From assembly GCA_922989275.2 (NCBI GenBank), contig OV277858.1, positions 7,998,001 to 8,062,000 on the forward strand: DNA of 64,000 nucleotides. The letters run 5' to 3'. Source of the stretch: Gari tellinella (taxonomy: Eukaryota; Mollusca; Bivalvia; Cardiida; Psammobiidae). The stretch's first letter is position 1; each line of letters starts with the position of its first letter. This document shows, piece by piece, positions 11,611 through 22,899 of the stretch. A program made the position numbers and the translations under genes. The notes under the pieces were generated by a model. The model was not told the DNA's origin, did not search any database, and saw nothing but the letters and a program-made list of their open reading frames with translations.

Positions 11611-12864
11611 GCAGTCCTTTCCGGTCATCTGGTCCCTAAATGGCGCATATCGCTCTAGAACGCGATCAAACAGTTAAGCTATACTGTAGAGGTTTTGTCT
11701 GGCTGCCTCTCTGTCCGTTCGTCTATCCGTCCTTTGATTGAGATGAGGAGCCAGCCCCGCCATTGCACGAGCTTCGCGAAATTTAACGAGCTGTCGAAGA
11801 ACAACAGATAAGCGCGATGAAGGAGGCTAATGAGGCTGTCAGAGATTCGGGGTGTTGCGTCATACCTATTTTTAGATTGGCTTATCGGCTTAACATGGAA
11901 GGACGTATAGCCACCATACTATACTACTAGGCCTACTAGTTTAGCCTTTGGAGCTAGTGTACATGCTACAGTATTTCAGTGGTCGCTTTAGATATATTTT
12001 TGCAAGTATATATTTAATTTTTAAGCATTGGGTTTTATTTTGTTAAATAAATACAGTAACAGACGCTTTGTAGTCAGGAGGCTTAAGGCCGGTCTTCGGC
12101 CAAATCGTGCATTTTTTGATACACCTATGGAATTTGGCACACACTTTCTTTGAGTTATTACGCTTTATTTAAAAACGGGACCCTAGTCAGATTTGACCCA
12201 TGGGGACTGTGGCGGCGATTTTAAAGATGGCCGACATTTTAAATTTCAAATCCATGTAGCTCGTTTAATGAAAGGGGTAAAAAGTTTATGTCGACATCTT
12301 TACCTCCATTTTCAGGATCATTTAGTTCAGATATAATCACAAATCTGTATTTAGAAGAAAAAAATTGAAATAATCGCCATAATATTTAAAAGAATTATTA
12401 ATAATGCAGTCATTTTACTTGAAAATTAGTAGAAAAAAATCAAATACATTCTCTCAAAGTAGATAAAATTGGAAAACATAGTTGACGAACTTTATGAAAT
12501 TTGGTACACACTTGCATTGATCTATTATGGTTTATTTAAGAATTAGACACCGGTCAGATGTGATCATTTTTTCATAATAATAGGGATACAAAATAAATGT
12601 TGCTAGCTATACCTATATTTTCAGGGTCAATGAATTAAAATATGAAAACAAAACTGTATTTTGAGGAAGAAATGTCAAAATTGCTGCCGATTCACGAACA
12701 AATTACTAAAATGGCAGCCATTTTGTGTAAAATAAAGTAAATATTAATAAATAATCAAATATTGAGTTTTCAAATTGAAATATGTAAGTATTCACATTAT
12801 TCACATTATAAATTTGATGAAAACACACTCTTTGTCGTAATGGTGTTGATTCAGAAGTTAGACC

Positions 12865-13107
12865 TTAACCCTTTCCCCAATACAAGCGACTTTTAGCGTA
12901 TTTAATTTATTCCTACGCTGAGGAAAATAGTTCCAGTGTATACCCTCACGAACAATCAACCAGTACAAATATGTTATATAGCCTAGCAGATTTCAGCTTA
13001 AAGCAGGCTGATGTAAAGCAGAATGACACATTCTGGTTTAATTGCCACCTGCTTTAAGTGGTCACTTGTCTTCAAAACTAGAAACAGGCTATGAGGTAAA
13101 GGGTTAA
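12865..13107. mobile_element. TTAA-flanked MITE with AAAGCAGG hairpin, inserted in the 5.4 kb element
   Basis: Ends TTAACCCTTTCCCC and GGTAAAGGGTTAA are inverted repeats including the TTAA. Near the middle are CTTAAAGCAGGCTGATGTAA and its inverted partner around CACCTGCTTTAAG. The host repeat unit resumes on each side: GTTAGACC before and TCAGATTTTACC after match the GGACCCTAGTCAGATTTGAC of the first unit at 12180, giving an internal empty-site comparison. Confidence 0.8.
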
Positions 13108-15699
13108 TCAGATTTTACCTATGGAAGCTAAGGCGGCAATTTAAAAAATGGCCGTCATTTCAATTTTCGAATCCATGTAGCTCGTTTAATGATAGCGGTA
13201 GAAAGTAAATGTTGACATCTACATCTCGTATACCTATGCTTTCAGGGTCAAGAAATTCAAATAATTACAGGTCTATATTTGGATGAAGAAAAAAATCAAA
13301 GTTGCAGCCTATTCGCGTAAAATACTAAAACGGCAGCCATTTTACGTAAACAAACCTTTTTAAATAAGTAATAAAAGCAATTGTCTCAAAATAGAAATAT
13401 AGAAGTTAAGCGTTTGTGTATGAAACATATTTAACAACAATTACACTGTGTATGCGTTTAATGTCTTGCCGCGTAGAAGTGTGTATCATATAATGTTACT
13501 TTTGTCCAACCGTATGTACGTACAAACGTCCATCCACTTTCCTTCCAATCTGCAAACTATTGTGTTTAAATGAAAATAGGCATTATTGGATTCTTACAGA
13601 ACATTAGTAGCCAAGCTACCATGCAAAAAACCTGGTTTCTATGGCAATACAATAAAATATTTTAGTAAGAACAAAGTGTCACTTGTCATAAATATTTGGT
13701 ATTATCATTATCTTCTAGACTCCTACCAAACTTGTCAATATCATAGCATATAAATCTTATGACACCAGATCTTGGGGAAAGCGACTTTATAAAAACCATA
13801 GTCTAATGTATCAGTGCCTTTTAACTGCTTTACATTAGGCATATGAAAGAACCAGAAAACTCCGTCTATAATAAGAGTAGGACATCGTGCCCGGGTTTTT
13901 GTATACACTGTCCTCTCCCTAAGATGTCTTATTAGCCTATATAACGCAGAAATGGACGTTAACAACCAAACCAATTTCACCAGATCTTGGGAATAATAAG
14001 TGAATGCTGTATCACAGTTAGTCGCTACGTCTTAACTCTATTTTACCGACTTTACGGTCCTTGAAGTACTGGTTCTATGTTTTAAAGATAACATCATCGT
14101 ATTACCTATCAGTCATACTTGTACCATATTTGTTTGTACTCTGTTTAACGGCATTCAAAACTTTCTTTGCACTCAACGTATTTTTTGCAAATATTGCCAT
14201 TCAATATTTGTTTTTAATCTTTCTCGTTTGTTAAAAAAACATTTAGGTTACTTTATCAACAGCTTCCAATACCATTTAGTCGGTTATTTTGGGACACTTG
14301 TGCAATCCTTTGTCAGTTTCAACATGTAATTATTTTTAGTTTTAAGTCAAATATGGAGTACCAGAAGATAACGTTAAAAGCAAAATGAGCTCTTGATAGT
14401 GAATTGCCAATACTGCGTGCAAAATCACGTACTTTATATCAAACATACTTTTTTGATGTTTAAGATATTTTTTCTCCACGTGTCCCTGTTTTTGACCAAC
14501 CTGGTCGTGTGGCATAATCAACAGGCTCTATGTTGACAATCAAATGTCTTTCTTCATTTTCAAACCACCTCTAAGAAAACCAAGCATCACTGTTTTTTTT
14601 AGGAAAGCTCTTATAACCAGGTTTTCCACAAACTTCATATACGACTGAATATCGTCAGTTGTTGTTACTCTCTTTCAAACTAGTTTTTGATAAAGTAGTT
14701 GACTTATCTGTCCACGTTGAAATAATGACAACTTGTTGAAACTATTATGATAGGATGTAACTTTATGTAGATATTTAGATAACCGGCTGAAAATTCCTTG
14801 TGGAAATGGTGTGTCACTACCATACGCAATGCGTTTTGATGATTGCTTGTAAATCATCTCCGATTAGACATTTACCAGGATTGTTTAAGTCATAGACCTA
14901 GGACGGACATTTGTCCTACTACGGGGTCATCTTTTAAAGAATCCCTGTTTATTTTGATTGTTTTATATATACTTATATAAGCGACAACTCAATGGTAGTG
15001 TTTTACAATGACTCCAAGGAACATTATACATATAAGTAGTGTCTTTCTCATCCACTGGAGGCCATGTTTTATACGGTTAACTTTGGAGAATGAATTGTCG
15101 TATCAAGTATATGATGAAACCGACCAAAATTGGATCGAATTTTAGCATTACATGTACCATATAAATTCCCTAGAAACGCTCATATTAAGCCACAAGGCAA
15201 GATTATATTTGATTTTAAAGACAAAAACATAACACGTGATGTGTTTTAAACATACATGTAATTGCTTATTTAATACTTTACAAATTTAGAGATGAATTAA
15301 GGAATATGAAAACGTTCTTGCTTTTCTACCTTATGGCTTTATTTGGCACTAAAGGAAAACATTCAATAAAATATATTCAAAAGGTAGCAATTTATGAAAT
15401 TGTTCAAACTATTTAGATAATGTAACATAATACACATGTACATGTATAATGCAACTTGGAAAAATGAATTCGAGTTATCGTATAAGCAACCCGGATAGAC
15501 AGATATATATTGTCTATCAGACAGACGGACGAGCAAAACTGTCTTTAAGTTACTTTCACATCATATGCCCCGTCTTTGAATTAATAGCTTTGGTAAAAGG
15601 TCATCCATGGATCATTTGTGTAGTATTATATTGAAAAAGGGACAGAAGTGTCCCTCAAATTGAGTTTCAAAGGTTTCACTAAAGTCATGTAAGAAAAAC

Positions 15700-16830
15700 T
15701 AACACCACCCACTGGCAGGTATAGTTTTGTACTATAGGAAATATCATATGTAAATTATATAAGATAGGCAACAAGGGGGTATCTGACAACATTCAGTAGC
15801 AGGTCACAACTTATATTTAAATCGGTCCAGTAGTGTCTGAAAATGATAGTTTTTAAGTGTGTTTCTTTTGGTTCCGATGATTCTATAAATAAAAAGGAAT
15901 TATTTCCTTACCCACTGGCGGCAATGTCTTATGAGCCTGAAAAAACAGTTTTAGAAAATATTGAATTAAGTCACTAATGGAGTTTGTATTAAAACAAATC
16001 AGAGCAATTGTTCCAGACAAGAGTATTATTCAAGTTTGTTTCATTTGGTTGTCCCCATGACCATTATTTACACGACCCACCGGCAACCATGTTAGATAAG
16101 CTAAGACAAACATTTGCAAAAAAATTGAAGTGGGTCACTAGTGGATCATTTGTATTAAAACAAATCAGCGCAGAGATTTCAGACAAGAATGTGGTTGCAC
16201 CGGTTGGTTGCTATAACCAAATAAGGAAATATTACCCCAACCACTGGCGGCCATATTTTTTTAAGCTAAGAAAGTCATTTGAAGAAGTAAATCACCGATG
16301 GATCAAATGTGTAAAAGAAATCACCATAATGGCTCCAGACAAAAGTATTTTTAAAGGCTGTTTCTTTTGGTAGATATGGTCATATAAGGAAAACTTTCCC
16401 CACCCACTGGCGGCCATGTTTTATGAGCTAAGAAAAACATTGCAAGAATTATTGAATGGGTCACTAATGAAAATCAATCATGTTTATAAGAAATAATCAT
16501 ATCAGCACAGAAGTTTCAGACAAGGAGATGTTTAAAGTTTGTTTTTTTTGGCTGTAATGGCCATATTTCCCCACCCACTTGTTGCCATGATTGATAAGCT
16601 AAGATAGAATTGCAAAGAATAATTAAAAAGGTCACTAGAGGATCATTTGCGTAAAATAACATATCAACAGAGGTCCCATACAAGCAGATTGTTTAAAAAA
16701 TGATTTATTTAGTTGTTATAGCAATATAGAGAATTTTACCCCACCCACAGACCGCCATGATTTTCAAGCGAGGCAGATAGTTTCAAGATATCCTGTATAT
16801 GGTTAGTCATTTATTGTAAATATATATATA
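15700..16830 (+). repeat. Tandem array, ~165 bp unit with CCACTGGCGGCCATG box
   Basis: Boxes related to CCCACTGGCGGCCATGTTTT occur near 15708, 15912, 16076, 16240, 16403, 16574 and 16744, mostly 163-171 bp apart. Each is followed by a TGAGCTAAGAAAAACAT block, a GGGTCACTAATGGATCATTT block and CAGACAAGAGTATT. The 121-codon open frame at 16008-16373 spans the repeat and shows no conserved protein, so it is not called as a gene. Confidence 0.85.
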
Positions 16831-17884
16831 ATAGTAAAATCAGACCAATCATTTCTTAAAAAATGAGTTTTAAAGATGTTTTCAATTGCTATGGCAACGA
16901 CAATTTTTGTTAAATAATCTTCATTTCACAAAATTTGATAGAGCATCGTCCAAGAAACATATATATGAAATTTTGATGAAATTAGCCAATGAGTTTCTCG
17001 GCGCACAACATACTATTTTATTTACTCACGTCAAGGGCTATAACTCTGGCAAAAAAGGTTTAAGCATAACGCAATTAGCAAATTTACAACAACATGTCAT
17101 GTTGAACCATTTTGGGTAGTTTTAACAAATTACAAGCAGAACCTTATGAGGAGTGGACGTTTATTCATTTAAAAAGCATTTATTTACTGACATCAAGGGC
17201 CATAACTCTTGTATAGTTTGCCCATTCAGTACAACAAGCATAAAAATCATAGATGTTTCGTCAAATAGACCATTTCTTACCATAACAACATAAATATACA
17301 TACAAACGTTTTCTAGCATATCTATTAGCAAAAACATAAAAACATTTAAAGTTTGTGTCCGCCATTTTGAAAAATGACGGCCATTTTGGCCACAGGAGGA
17401 ATTGAGCATGGGTCCCGTTTTTAAATGACATTATATGTGCTAGGTGAACTGTGTGCCAAATTTCATAGATGTATCAAAAAATGCGCGATTTTTTGCTTAT
17501 CCTCCGGACTATTTGAAATAGTATACATTGAAATTTGTTTCTTCAAAATAGTGTAAACTATTTTGAGATAATTACACACGACGATGGATCCTTACATATG
17601 ATCAAATATAAAGTCGGCACTAGTCGAAAGCAATAACATGTTATAATAACAGTAAATCTAATTTACAACCACTAATTGAAGGTTAATTGATTGTATAAAA
17701 GATAGATGACAACTTAAGGCATTGTGAAGGGAAAATGACTTCTTTGAATTCAACATGACTGGTTTTACCTCACGAAAAGACTCTGAAGCATGTGTAGGCA
17801 GGATTTCGCTACCACTTGTCGAAAGGAGCTTCGCCTCAGTGTAACCAAGTTCCTACCCAGTGTCAATGACATGATTAAAAATGG

Positions 17885-18295
17885 GGAAAGATGTCCATGA
17901 AATATACCACAGACAACTGCTGGTTTCAAAGAATATCCCTATCATCAAGATGCACCTGACAGCCACCGGGTCGACACCCCAGGACTCGAATTTAGACCCA
18001 CAACATCTACATAATGAACACACCCCTTGGATAGCAGTCATCTACCCTCTCCATACAACAATCCGGGACCGAATTTACACCATCAATTTATAAAACATAA
18101 AGATAAGATGCTGTCCTAGAATTATACCACAGACCCTCAGTCAGTCGGTTTCAAAGATATCAGGGGCAATCCCTACCATCAAGATCCACCAAACAGGCAC
18201 GGACAGATGTTCTAACGCCACAACTCTAGTTAAGACACACAGTAACTAAAGCAACTACATAACCAAGTGGTAGCAGGCATCCATTTTACTACTGC
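17885..18295 (-). repeat. Two SINE-like repeat units in tandem
   Basis: Two blocks about 222 bp apart share TATACCACAGAC, GGTTTCAAAGA, ATCCCTA.CATCAAGAT and a CTAC/GGCATC tail; a third partial copy is near 32425-32500. On the minus strand the first unit contains ATTCGAGTCCTGG, which resembles a pol III B box, followed by GGTGTCGACC. This suggests a tRNA-derived SINE read on the minus strand, but the A box is not clear. Confidence 0.45.
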
Positions 18296-18309
18296 TATAT
18301 AATATCAAA

Positions 18310-19020
18310 TATTAAAGAAGTATGTTTTCAGACGGTTTTAGAAGACAGCAACTGAGCTCGTATCTCTGATGGCTTACGGTAGAGTGGAACAGGGCTGCAT
18401 GCATGGGACTTCTATCTCCAAACTTCAGCAAACGACTTCTCGGTACAACAAGCGATACGGATTTACCACCAGACCGCAACTCTCTTCGATGTTAATACAC
18501 GTGAAGCATACTGACAATGTACCATTGAAAATCATTGCATATGGCTTTGTACGTGAGTGTCATAATTTTTCATTCAATTCTGTGTTGAACTGGAAGCAAA
18601 TGAACCTCCTTCATGACTGGAGTGATGTGAGTGTACCGAAATAATGTTGTGGGCTGCTGTGTTTTGCACACGCTGTAGCTTTCTTATTGAGTTTTGGGGA
18701 ATCCAAGCAATGAGTTGCAGTAGTAAATTTTCGATATGACCAAAGAACCGACTAAACTATTTGTAGCTTAAGGAGAAAAAACTGTCTAATATGTCCTTGT
18801 TACCGTAGATATGCGTAGCAAGACCTTAACACAGCTTTAATGTGCTGCGCTATATCTATTTGCGAATCATTATTTTTCACATACAATGATGGTTTGATTT
18901 TAGACCTTCCCACTTGAACGTGAAAGTATTCTGGTATGTAAACCGTTTTTGTGTAAAACAGTATGACCTCTGTTATGTCAGTGTTAATCTTCAACATAAT
19001 TATGTTGGTACATCCATCAG
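18310..19020 (-). pseudogene. CR1/L2-like LINE remnant, end of the reverse transcriptase ORF
   Basis: The minus strand from about 19000 reads LKINTDITEVILFYTKTVYI then PEYFHVQVGRSKIKPSLYVK and HIKAVLRSCYAYLR. After frameshifts it continues LQRVQNTAA near 18680, HITPVMKEVHLLPVQHRIE near 18630 and KIMTLTYKA, then VPRSRLLKFGDRS near 18430. These are the thumb and C-terminal landmarks of CR1/L2-type LINEs (K.L..VQN.AAR, HITP.L..LHWLPV..RI). In-frame stops and indels show it is dead. The 5' part is absent. Confidence 0.75.
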
Positions 19021-19441
19021 TCTTTTAGACATCCATCGAATTTTGAGAGGGCTAATTGTTGGCAAGATGTGATTAGGCTTGAATGACAAGTAGGGTTGTC
19101 TTGTTGTCTTTTATCGTCCAGGCAATACATGGTTTGTCAGGCAATTCTAAAACAGTGCAACTAACGCTTTTGTAAATTGTAGTGTAGATTCTGAGAATTC
19201 TGCGAAATGGTAAGTATTCAGTACATGAACATGTTAAAATGCCAGAAACAAATATTAACATTGAAAAAAATGCGTGTTTTTTATTAAATTACTTAAAAAA
19301 TAATGCAAAAAGCATATATCTACATCATTCGCAGAGATTGAGTGAGAAAGGGGGATTAAGTGTAACAATTCGGAAGTACCATTAACATTTCAAATAAACT
19401 ATGTTACATAGCCGTAACATGTAAAGTCGTATTTTCGTTTT

Positions 19442-19446
<5 letters not shown>
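19021..19446. other. No gene recognised
   Basis: AT-rich intron sequence ending in a TA microsatellite. No coding or inverted-repeat structure was noticed. Confidence 0.45.

Positions 19447-19472
<26 letters not shown>
19447..19472. repeat. (TA)n microsatellite
   Basis: Uninterrupted TA dinucleotides at the left edge of the first copy of a tandem duplication. Confidence 0.9.
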
Positions 19473-19475
<3 letters not shown>

Positions 19476-20215
19476 ATATTATATCGTCTAACTCTGTATC
19501 CTATGGATCCAGCGGCTTTCATCCAAATGAATGTTCGAAGCATGTGCTATGGTTGAACCCCTAAAATGGCACCATGCATATAAGCTATGATTGTCTGTTT
19601 GTTAATATACTGTACCGGTTCGGAGTGTTGTGATGAATGGTGTACTTTATAAGATGAACTTGAAGCATCCTTTTCTGGGGATGTGGATGGTTCATTCTTG
19701 TTGGTACATTTCATTGTTACAGCTAGGCGCGCTGCCGTTTCTGACCGAGTATGTGTATGTCTGACTGTGTAGTCTGTTCACTGATTATCTATCTCTCTCT
19801 ATATAATTTGTACAGTAAACTTGTATCTGCAAAGATCCTACAGAATGGAAGACATGCTGTCTGAGTTAGTTAATTATCTCCCTTTATCACATATTATATC
19901 GTCTAACTCTGTATCCTATGGATCCAGCGGCTTTCATCCAAATGAATGTTCGTAGCATGTGCTATGGGTGAACCCCTAAAAAGGCACCATGCATATAAGC
20001 TATAATTGTCTGTATGTTAATATACTGTACCGGTTCGGAGTGTTGTGATGAATGGTGTACTTTATAAGATGAACTTGAAGCATCCTTTTCTGGGGATGTG
20101 GATGGTTCATTCTTGTTGGTACATTTCTTTGTTACAGCTAGGCGCGCTGCCGTTTCTGACCGAGTATGTGTATGTCTGACTGTGTAGTCTGTTCGTTGAT
20201 TATCTATCTCTCTCT
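19471..20215. repeat. Direct duplication, ~335 bp units
   Basis: ATCACATATTATATCGTCTA to the TCTATCTCTCTCTATATA end (19471-19803) is repeated at 19886-20215 with only a few differences, for example ATGGTTGAACC against ATGGGTGAACC. About 80 bp of unrelated sequence separate the units. Both end in CT/TA simple repeat, the second directly abutting the Penelope-like element. Confidence 0.9.
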
Positions 20216-20227
20216 ATATATATATAT

Positions 20228-20383
20228 AGCGTTTATAATTTATAATGACAAACCTATGGTTTATATGTTTTATTTTACCTCAACCGGTTTCACAATCGAT
20301 CTTCAGGAGGAATAATGATAATAACGTTACATAGCAACAACGACGTAATGACGTGACGTCACTTCGTATTAACAGGGGACGCC
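20228..20383. repeat. Left terminal inverted repeat of the Penelope-like element
   Basis: The 156 bp from AGCGTTTATAATTTATAATG to AACAGGGGACGCC is the near-exact reverse complement of 22667-22822. It contains GTTTCACAATCGATCTTCAG, i.e. CTGAAGA..GAAAC on the element's sense strand. Confidence 0.92.
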
Positions 20384-20405
20384 ACTCTAGGTGACGTCAA
20401 AACAG

Positions 20406-21060
20406 TCAATTTAGTCTTGGTTTTAACATTTGAATGAACATTTTTTCCTTCTGTCTTCTGGTAACCATGCTATCTGTATTCATTTTGAAGAAGGGGAAAA
20501 CTTGGAATTTTGGCTCAACTGATGCACAACTGTCAATATGGCCGCTCATTTTCAACATCCTGACTCTTGGGTCCCGTATTTGTTGTCTGTGAACTGTCAT
20601 GCGTTTTCTTAAGTCATTGGTTTCTCCAATATATTCTTCGTGGCATCCGCTACATATAATAACGTACATGACATTTTTTACATCACAGCTGGTGTTTTCT
20701 TTTACCGATATTTTCTTGCCACATTTAAAGATAAACCATTCTCCTTCCATTAGATAGTTGCACAAACCACAGTTTGATCTGTTGCATCGGGTTACTTTTG
20801 GTATCGTTGTATTCTCTTCAAATTTGGCTTTAGTGATTAGTCTTTTTAGATTGGGTGGTTGACGTTTGCTTTTTATTATTGTATAATTTTCTAAAACATT
20901 TTTCATATGCCTATCCCTCATCAAAATATCCACATCCCGTCGAAGCTCACCAAATATCTCCGGATTTTTTGGGTTAAATGTACTAACATAAGCGATGGCG
21001 TCTTCGTGGTTTTTCTCTTTGACTTCGTTGATGAGATTGGTTCCTGTTCATTGATTTCGC
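20406..21060 (-). CDS. Penelope-like element: linker and GIY-YIG endonuclease domain (frameshifted from RT)
   Basis: The frame runs from about 21047 (LINEVKEKNHEDAIAYVS, then TFNPKNPEIFG, a typical Penelope-like linker) to a stop at 20406. It has a cysteine cluster RCNRSNCGLC, then MYVIICSGCHEEYIGETNDL and RKRMTVHRQQ. These give the GIY-YIG-type pattern in its Penelope variant, with YVI in place of GIY and YIG kept. A C-terminal TRRQKEKMFIQMLKPRLN follows. A single 1-base shift near 21045 separates it from the RT frame; nothing else appears broken. Confidence 0.88.
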
Positions 21061-22676
21061 TTTTGCTATTCCAGCTTGAATAAGTGTTTTAGGATATTTT
21101 TGTTTGATTAGGTATTCTTCAAGTTCATTAGCTCGTTTGTGAAAGATATCGTCATTCGAAATAATAGTCCTCAGACGTCTTGCAAGCGAAAATGGAATAC
21201 TTACTTTTGTGTGCTTTGGATGGCATGATGTGAATAGAAGATAGGTTTTGCTGTCTGTTGGTTTATAAAATATATCTGTTTCAATGTTTTCACCATTTTT
21301 CAAGACCATACAGTCCAGGAATGGTAGTTGTTTTTCGTTGGCATCTATTGTGAATTTTATATATTTGTGTAAGTTGTTCAGCATGCTGTGTAATGTGTCG
21401 AGATCTTCTTTAGATTTGGTCCACGGTATAAAGCAGTCATCAAGGAACCTTTTCCATAATGATTTAAATTGACTTGAAAATGCCGATCCAAATGTGTTAT
21501 TCACTTGCTCGTATAGCTGTTGTTCCAAATAACCTATTGTAAGTGTTGCATAAGTTGGCGCTACTTTTGTGCCCATAGCTGTTCCGTTCGTTTGCCGATA
21601 AAATTCGTTATTGAATTGGAAAGTGTTGTTTTCAAGTATGAAGGCTAATGTTTCGATGATAAATTCTTTTGAAAAACGTTGCGGTATTTCGTTTGGGAAT
21701 TTGTCAATCCAGTAACTAATTGCTTCAATTCCTAGTGAATGGCTTATGTTGGAGTATAATGATTCAACATCAAAAGAAACTAGGAAAGTGTTGTCTGGTA
21801 CTGTGTTTGGTATCTGCTTCAGAAAATCGGTGGTGTCTCTCAAAAAACTAGGTACGTGCTTTACTAATGGTTTTAAAATTATATCAATAAGATTACTCAG
21901 TCTATTTGTAAGACATGTAGGTCCTGCGATGATAGGTCTCAATTTTAAGTCGTTAATTTCACCTATATTTACAATTGATAGAAGAGAAGATTCGCAGTGT
22001 TGTTTAATTTCATCACTTTTATGTACTTTTGGTAGTCCGTAAAATTGGCTGTGTTTGACTTCAAAATTACTAAGAAACTTGTATTCCTTCTCCCGTAGGC
22101 ATTGCTGATGTTTATTTATTAATCTGTTGTAATTTATGCGGTCTTTTTTCATAGGGTCGTTTTGTAGTTTTTCGTAATATTCGTTATCATTTAAAATATC
22201 TTCTGACATTTTCTTGTAATGCTTTGAGTTCATTATGACAACTGCGCCCCCTTTGTCTGCTTCTTTTATAATAATATTTTTGTCTGAACTGAGGGCTTTG
22301 ATCGCGTCTCTTTCTTTCCTGTTTATATTTGACTTAATCATATGTTGTTCAGTTGATGTGCCCCTTAAAGGTATGTTTTCGACATTTTTTATAAAATCAT
22401 TTAGAGCTGCATTCCTATCTAAGGGTGGGACAAACATACTTTTGTTTTTCACTATTGAGTCATCGGGGTCTTCCTTGTCGAGAAAATATTCCGCGAGTCT
22501 TACTTTTCTAGTAAATTCTGAAAGGTCTTCTCTAATTTCAAAAGTGTTTGTTTTAGTAGGCGTAGGAGTAAATTTTAGTCCTTTCTCTAACACAGTTCCC
22601 TCATCTTTTGAAAGTTGTTTGTCAGAGAGATTTATTATTTTGATATCGATGTTGTTTATAGTATGTGGCGTCCCCT
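20983..22676 (-). CDS. Penelope-like element: reverse transcriptase
   Basis: The frame is open on the minus strand from about 22676. It has SDKQLSKDEGTVLEKGLKFT near the start, ADKGGAVVIM, FYGLPKVHK, LRPIIAGP, VSFDVESLYSNI, TNGTAMGTKVAPTYA and KRFLDDCFIPW (active-site Asp pair; FLDD in place of the usual YxDD), then LPFLDCMV and IFYKPTDSKTYL. This is the complete order of Penelope-like RT motifs. No ATG is seen before the first conserved block, so the start is unclear; it may use an upstream exon or a non-AUG start. The frame ends early because of the shift near 21045. Otherwise it looks recent. Confidence 0.92.
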
Positions 22677-22822
22677 GTTAATACGAAGTGACGTCACGTC
22701 ATTACGTCGTTGTTGCTATGTAACGTTATTATCATTATTCCTCCTGAAGATCGATTGTGAAACCGGTTGAGGTAAAATAAAACATATAAACCATAGGTTT
22801 GTCATTATAAATTATAAACGCT
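22667..22822. repeat. Right terminal inverted repeat of the Penelope-like element
   Basis: The 156 bp from GGCGTCCCCTGTTAATACGA to ATTATAAACGCT mirror 20228-20383. Outside lie a 40 bp spacer and a TA microsatellite, while TA runs directly flank the left end, suggesting insertion into simple repeat. Confidence 0.92.
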
Positions 22823-22865
22823 TTATTTTTTCCCGTGGTGTGGGATATATTTCCGCACACTTTTA

Positions 22866-22893
<28 letters not shown>
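22866..22893. repeat. (TA)n microsatellite
   Basis: Uninterrupted TA dinucleotides to the right of the Penelope-like element. Confidence 0.9.

Positions 22894-22899
<6 letters not shown>

Larger units (their letters stand above)
12071..17511. mobile_element. 5.4 kb element with terminal inverted repeats and internal tandem arrays
   Basis: The left end TAGTCAGGAGGCTTAAG and the reverse complement of the right end, TAGTCCGGAGGATAAG, open inverted repeats that share CATTTTTTGATACA, ATTTGGCACACA, TTTAAAAACGGGACCC and a GGCGG..ATGGCCG box over about 160 bp. TTTG flanks both ends (acgcTTTG and TTTGaaat), compatible with a 4 bp target duplication. The left part repeats a ~340 bp unit with CCATGTAGCTCGTTTAATG; the middle holds a ~165 bp array. 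No transposase was recognised. Frames at 13980-13741 and 14857-14675 (minus) look protein-like but I cannot assign them. Probably non-autonomous or badly decayed. Confidence 0.6.

Noticed and set aside
13741..13980. Minus-strand frame as the N-terminal exon of the host glycosyltransferase-like gene
   Set aside because: A better membrane-anchor exon with matching phase exists at 49870-49813, and this frame lies inside the 5.4 kb element.
16008..16373. 121-codon plus-strand open frame
   Set aside because: It runs across several ~165 bp tandem units and its protein has no conserved block; it is a by-product of the array.
15700..16830. Regularly spaced repeats that could suggest CRISPR
   Set aside because: Units are ~165 bp, diverged along their whole length and in eukaryotic DNA; there is no short-repeat/spacer pattern.
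21284..22681. Plus-strand frames of 62 to 148 codons
   Set aside because: They are antisense to the Penelope-like RT, whose motifs are unmistakable on the minus strand.
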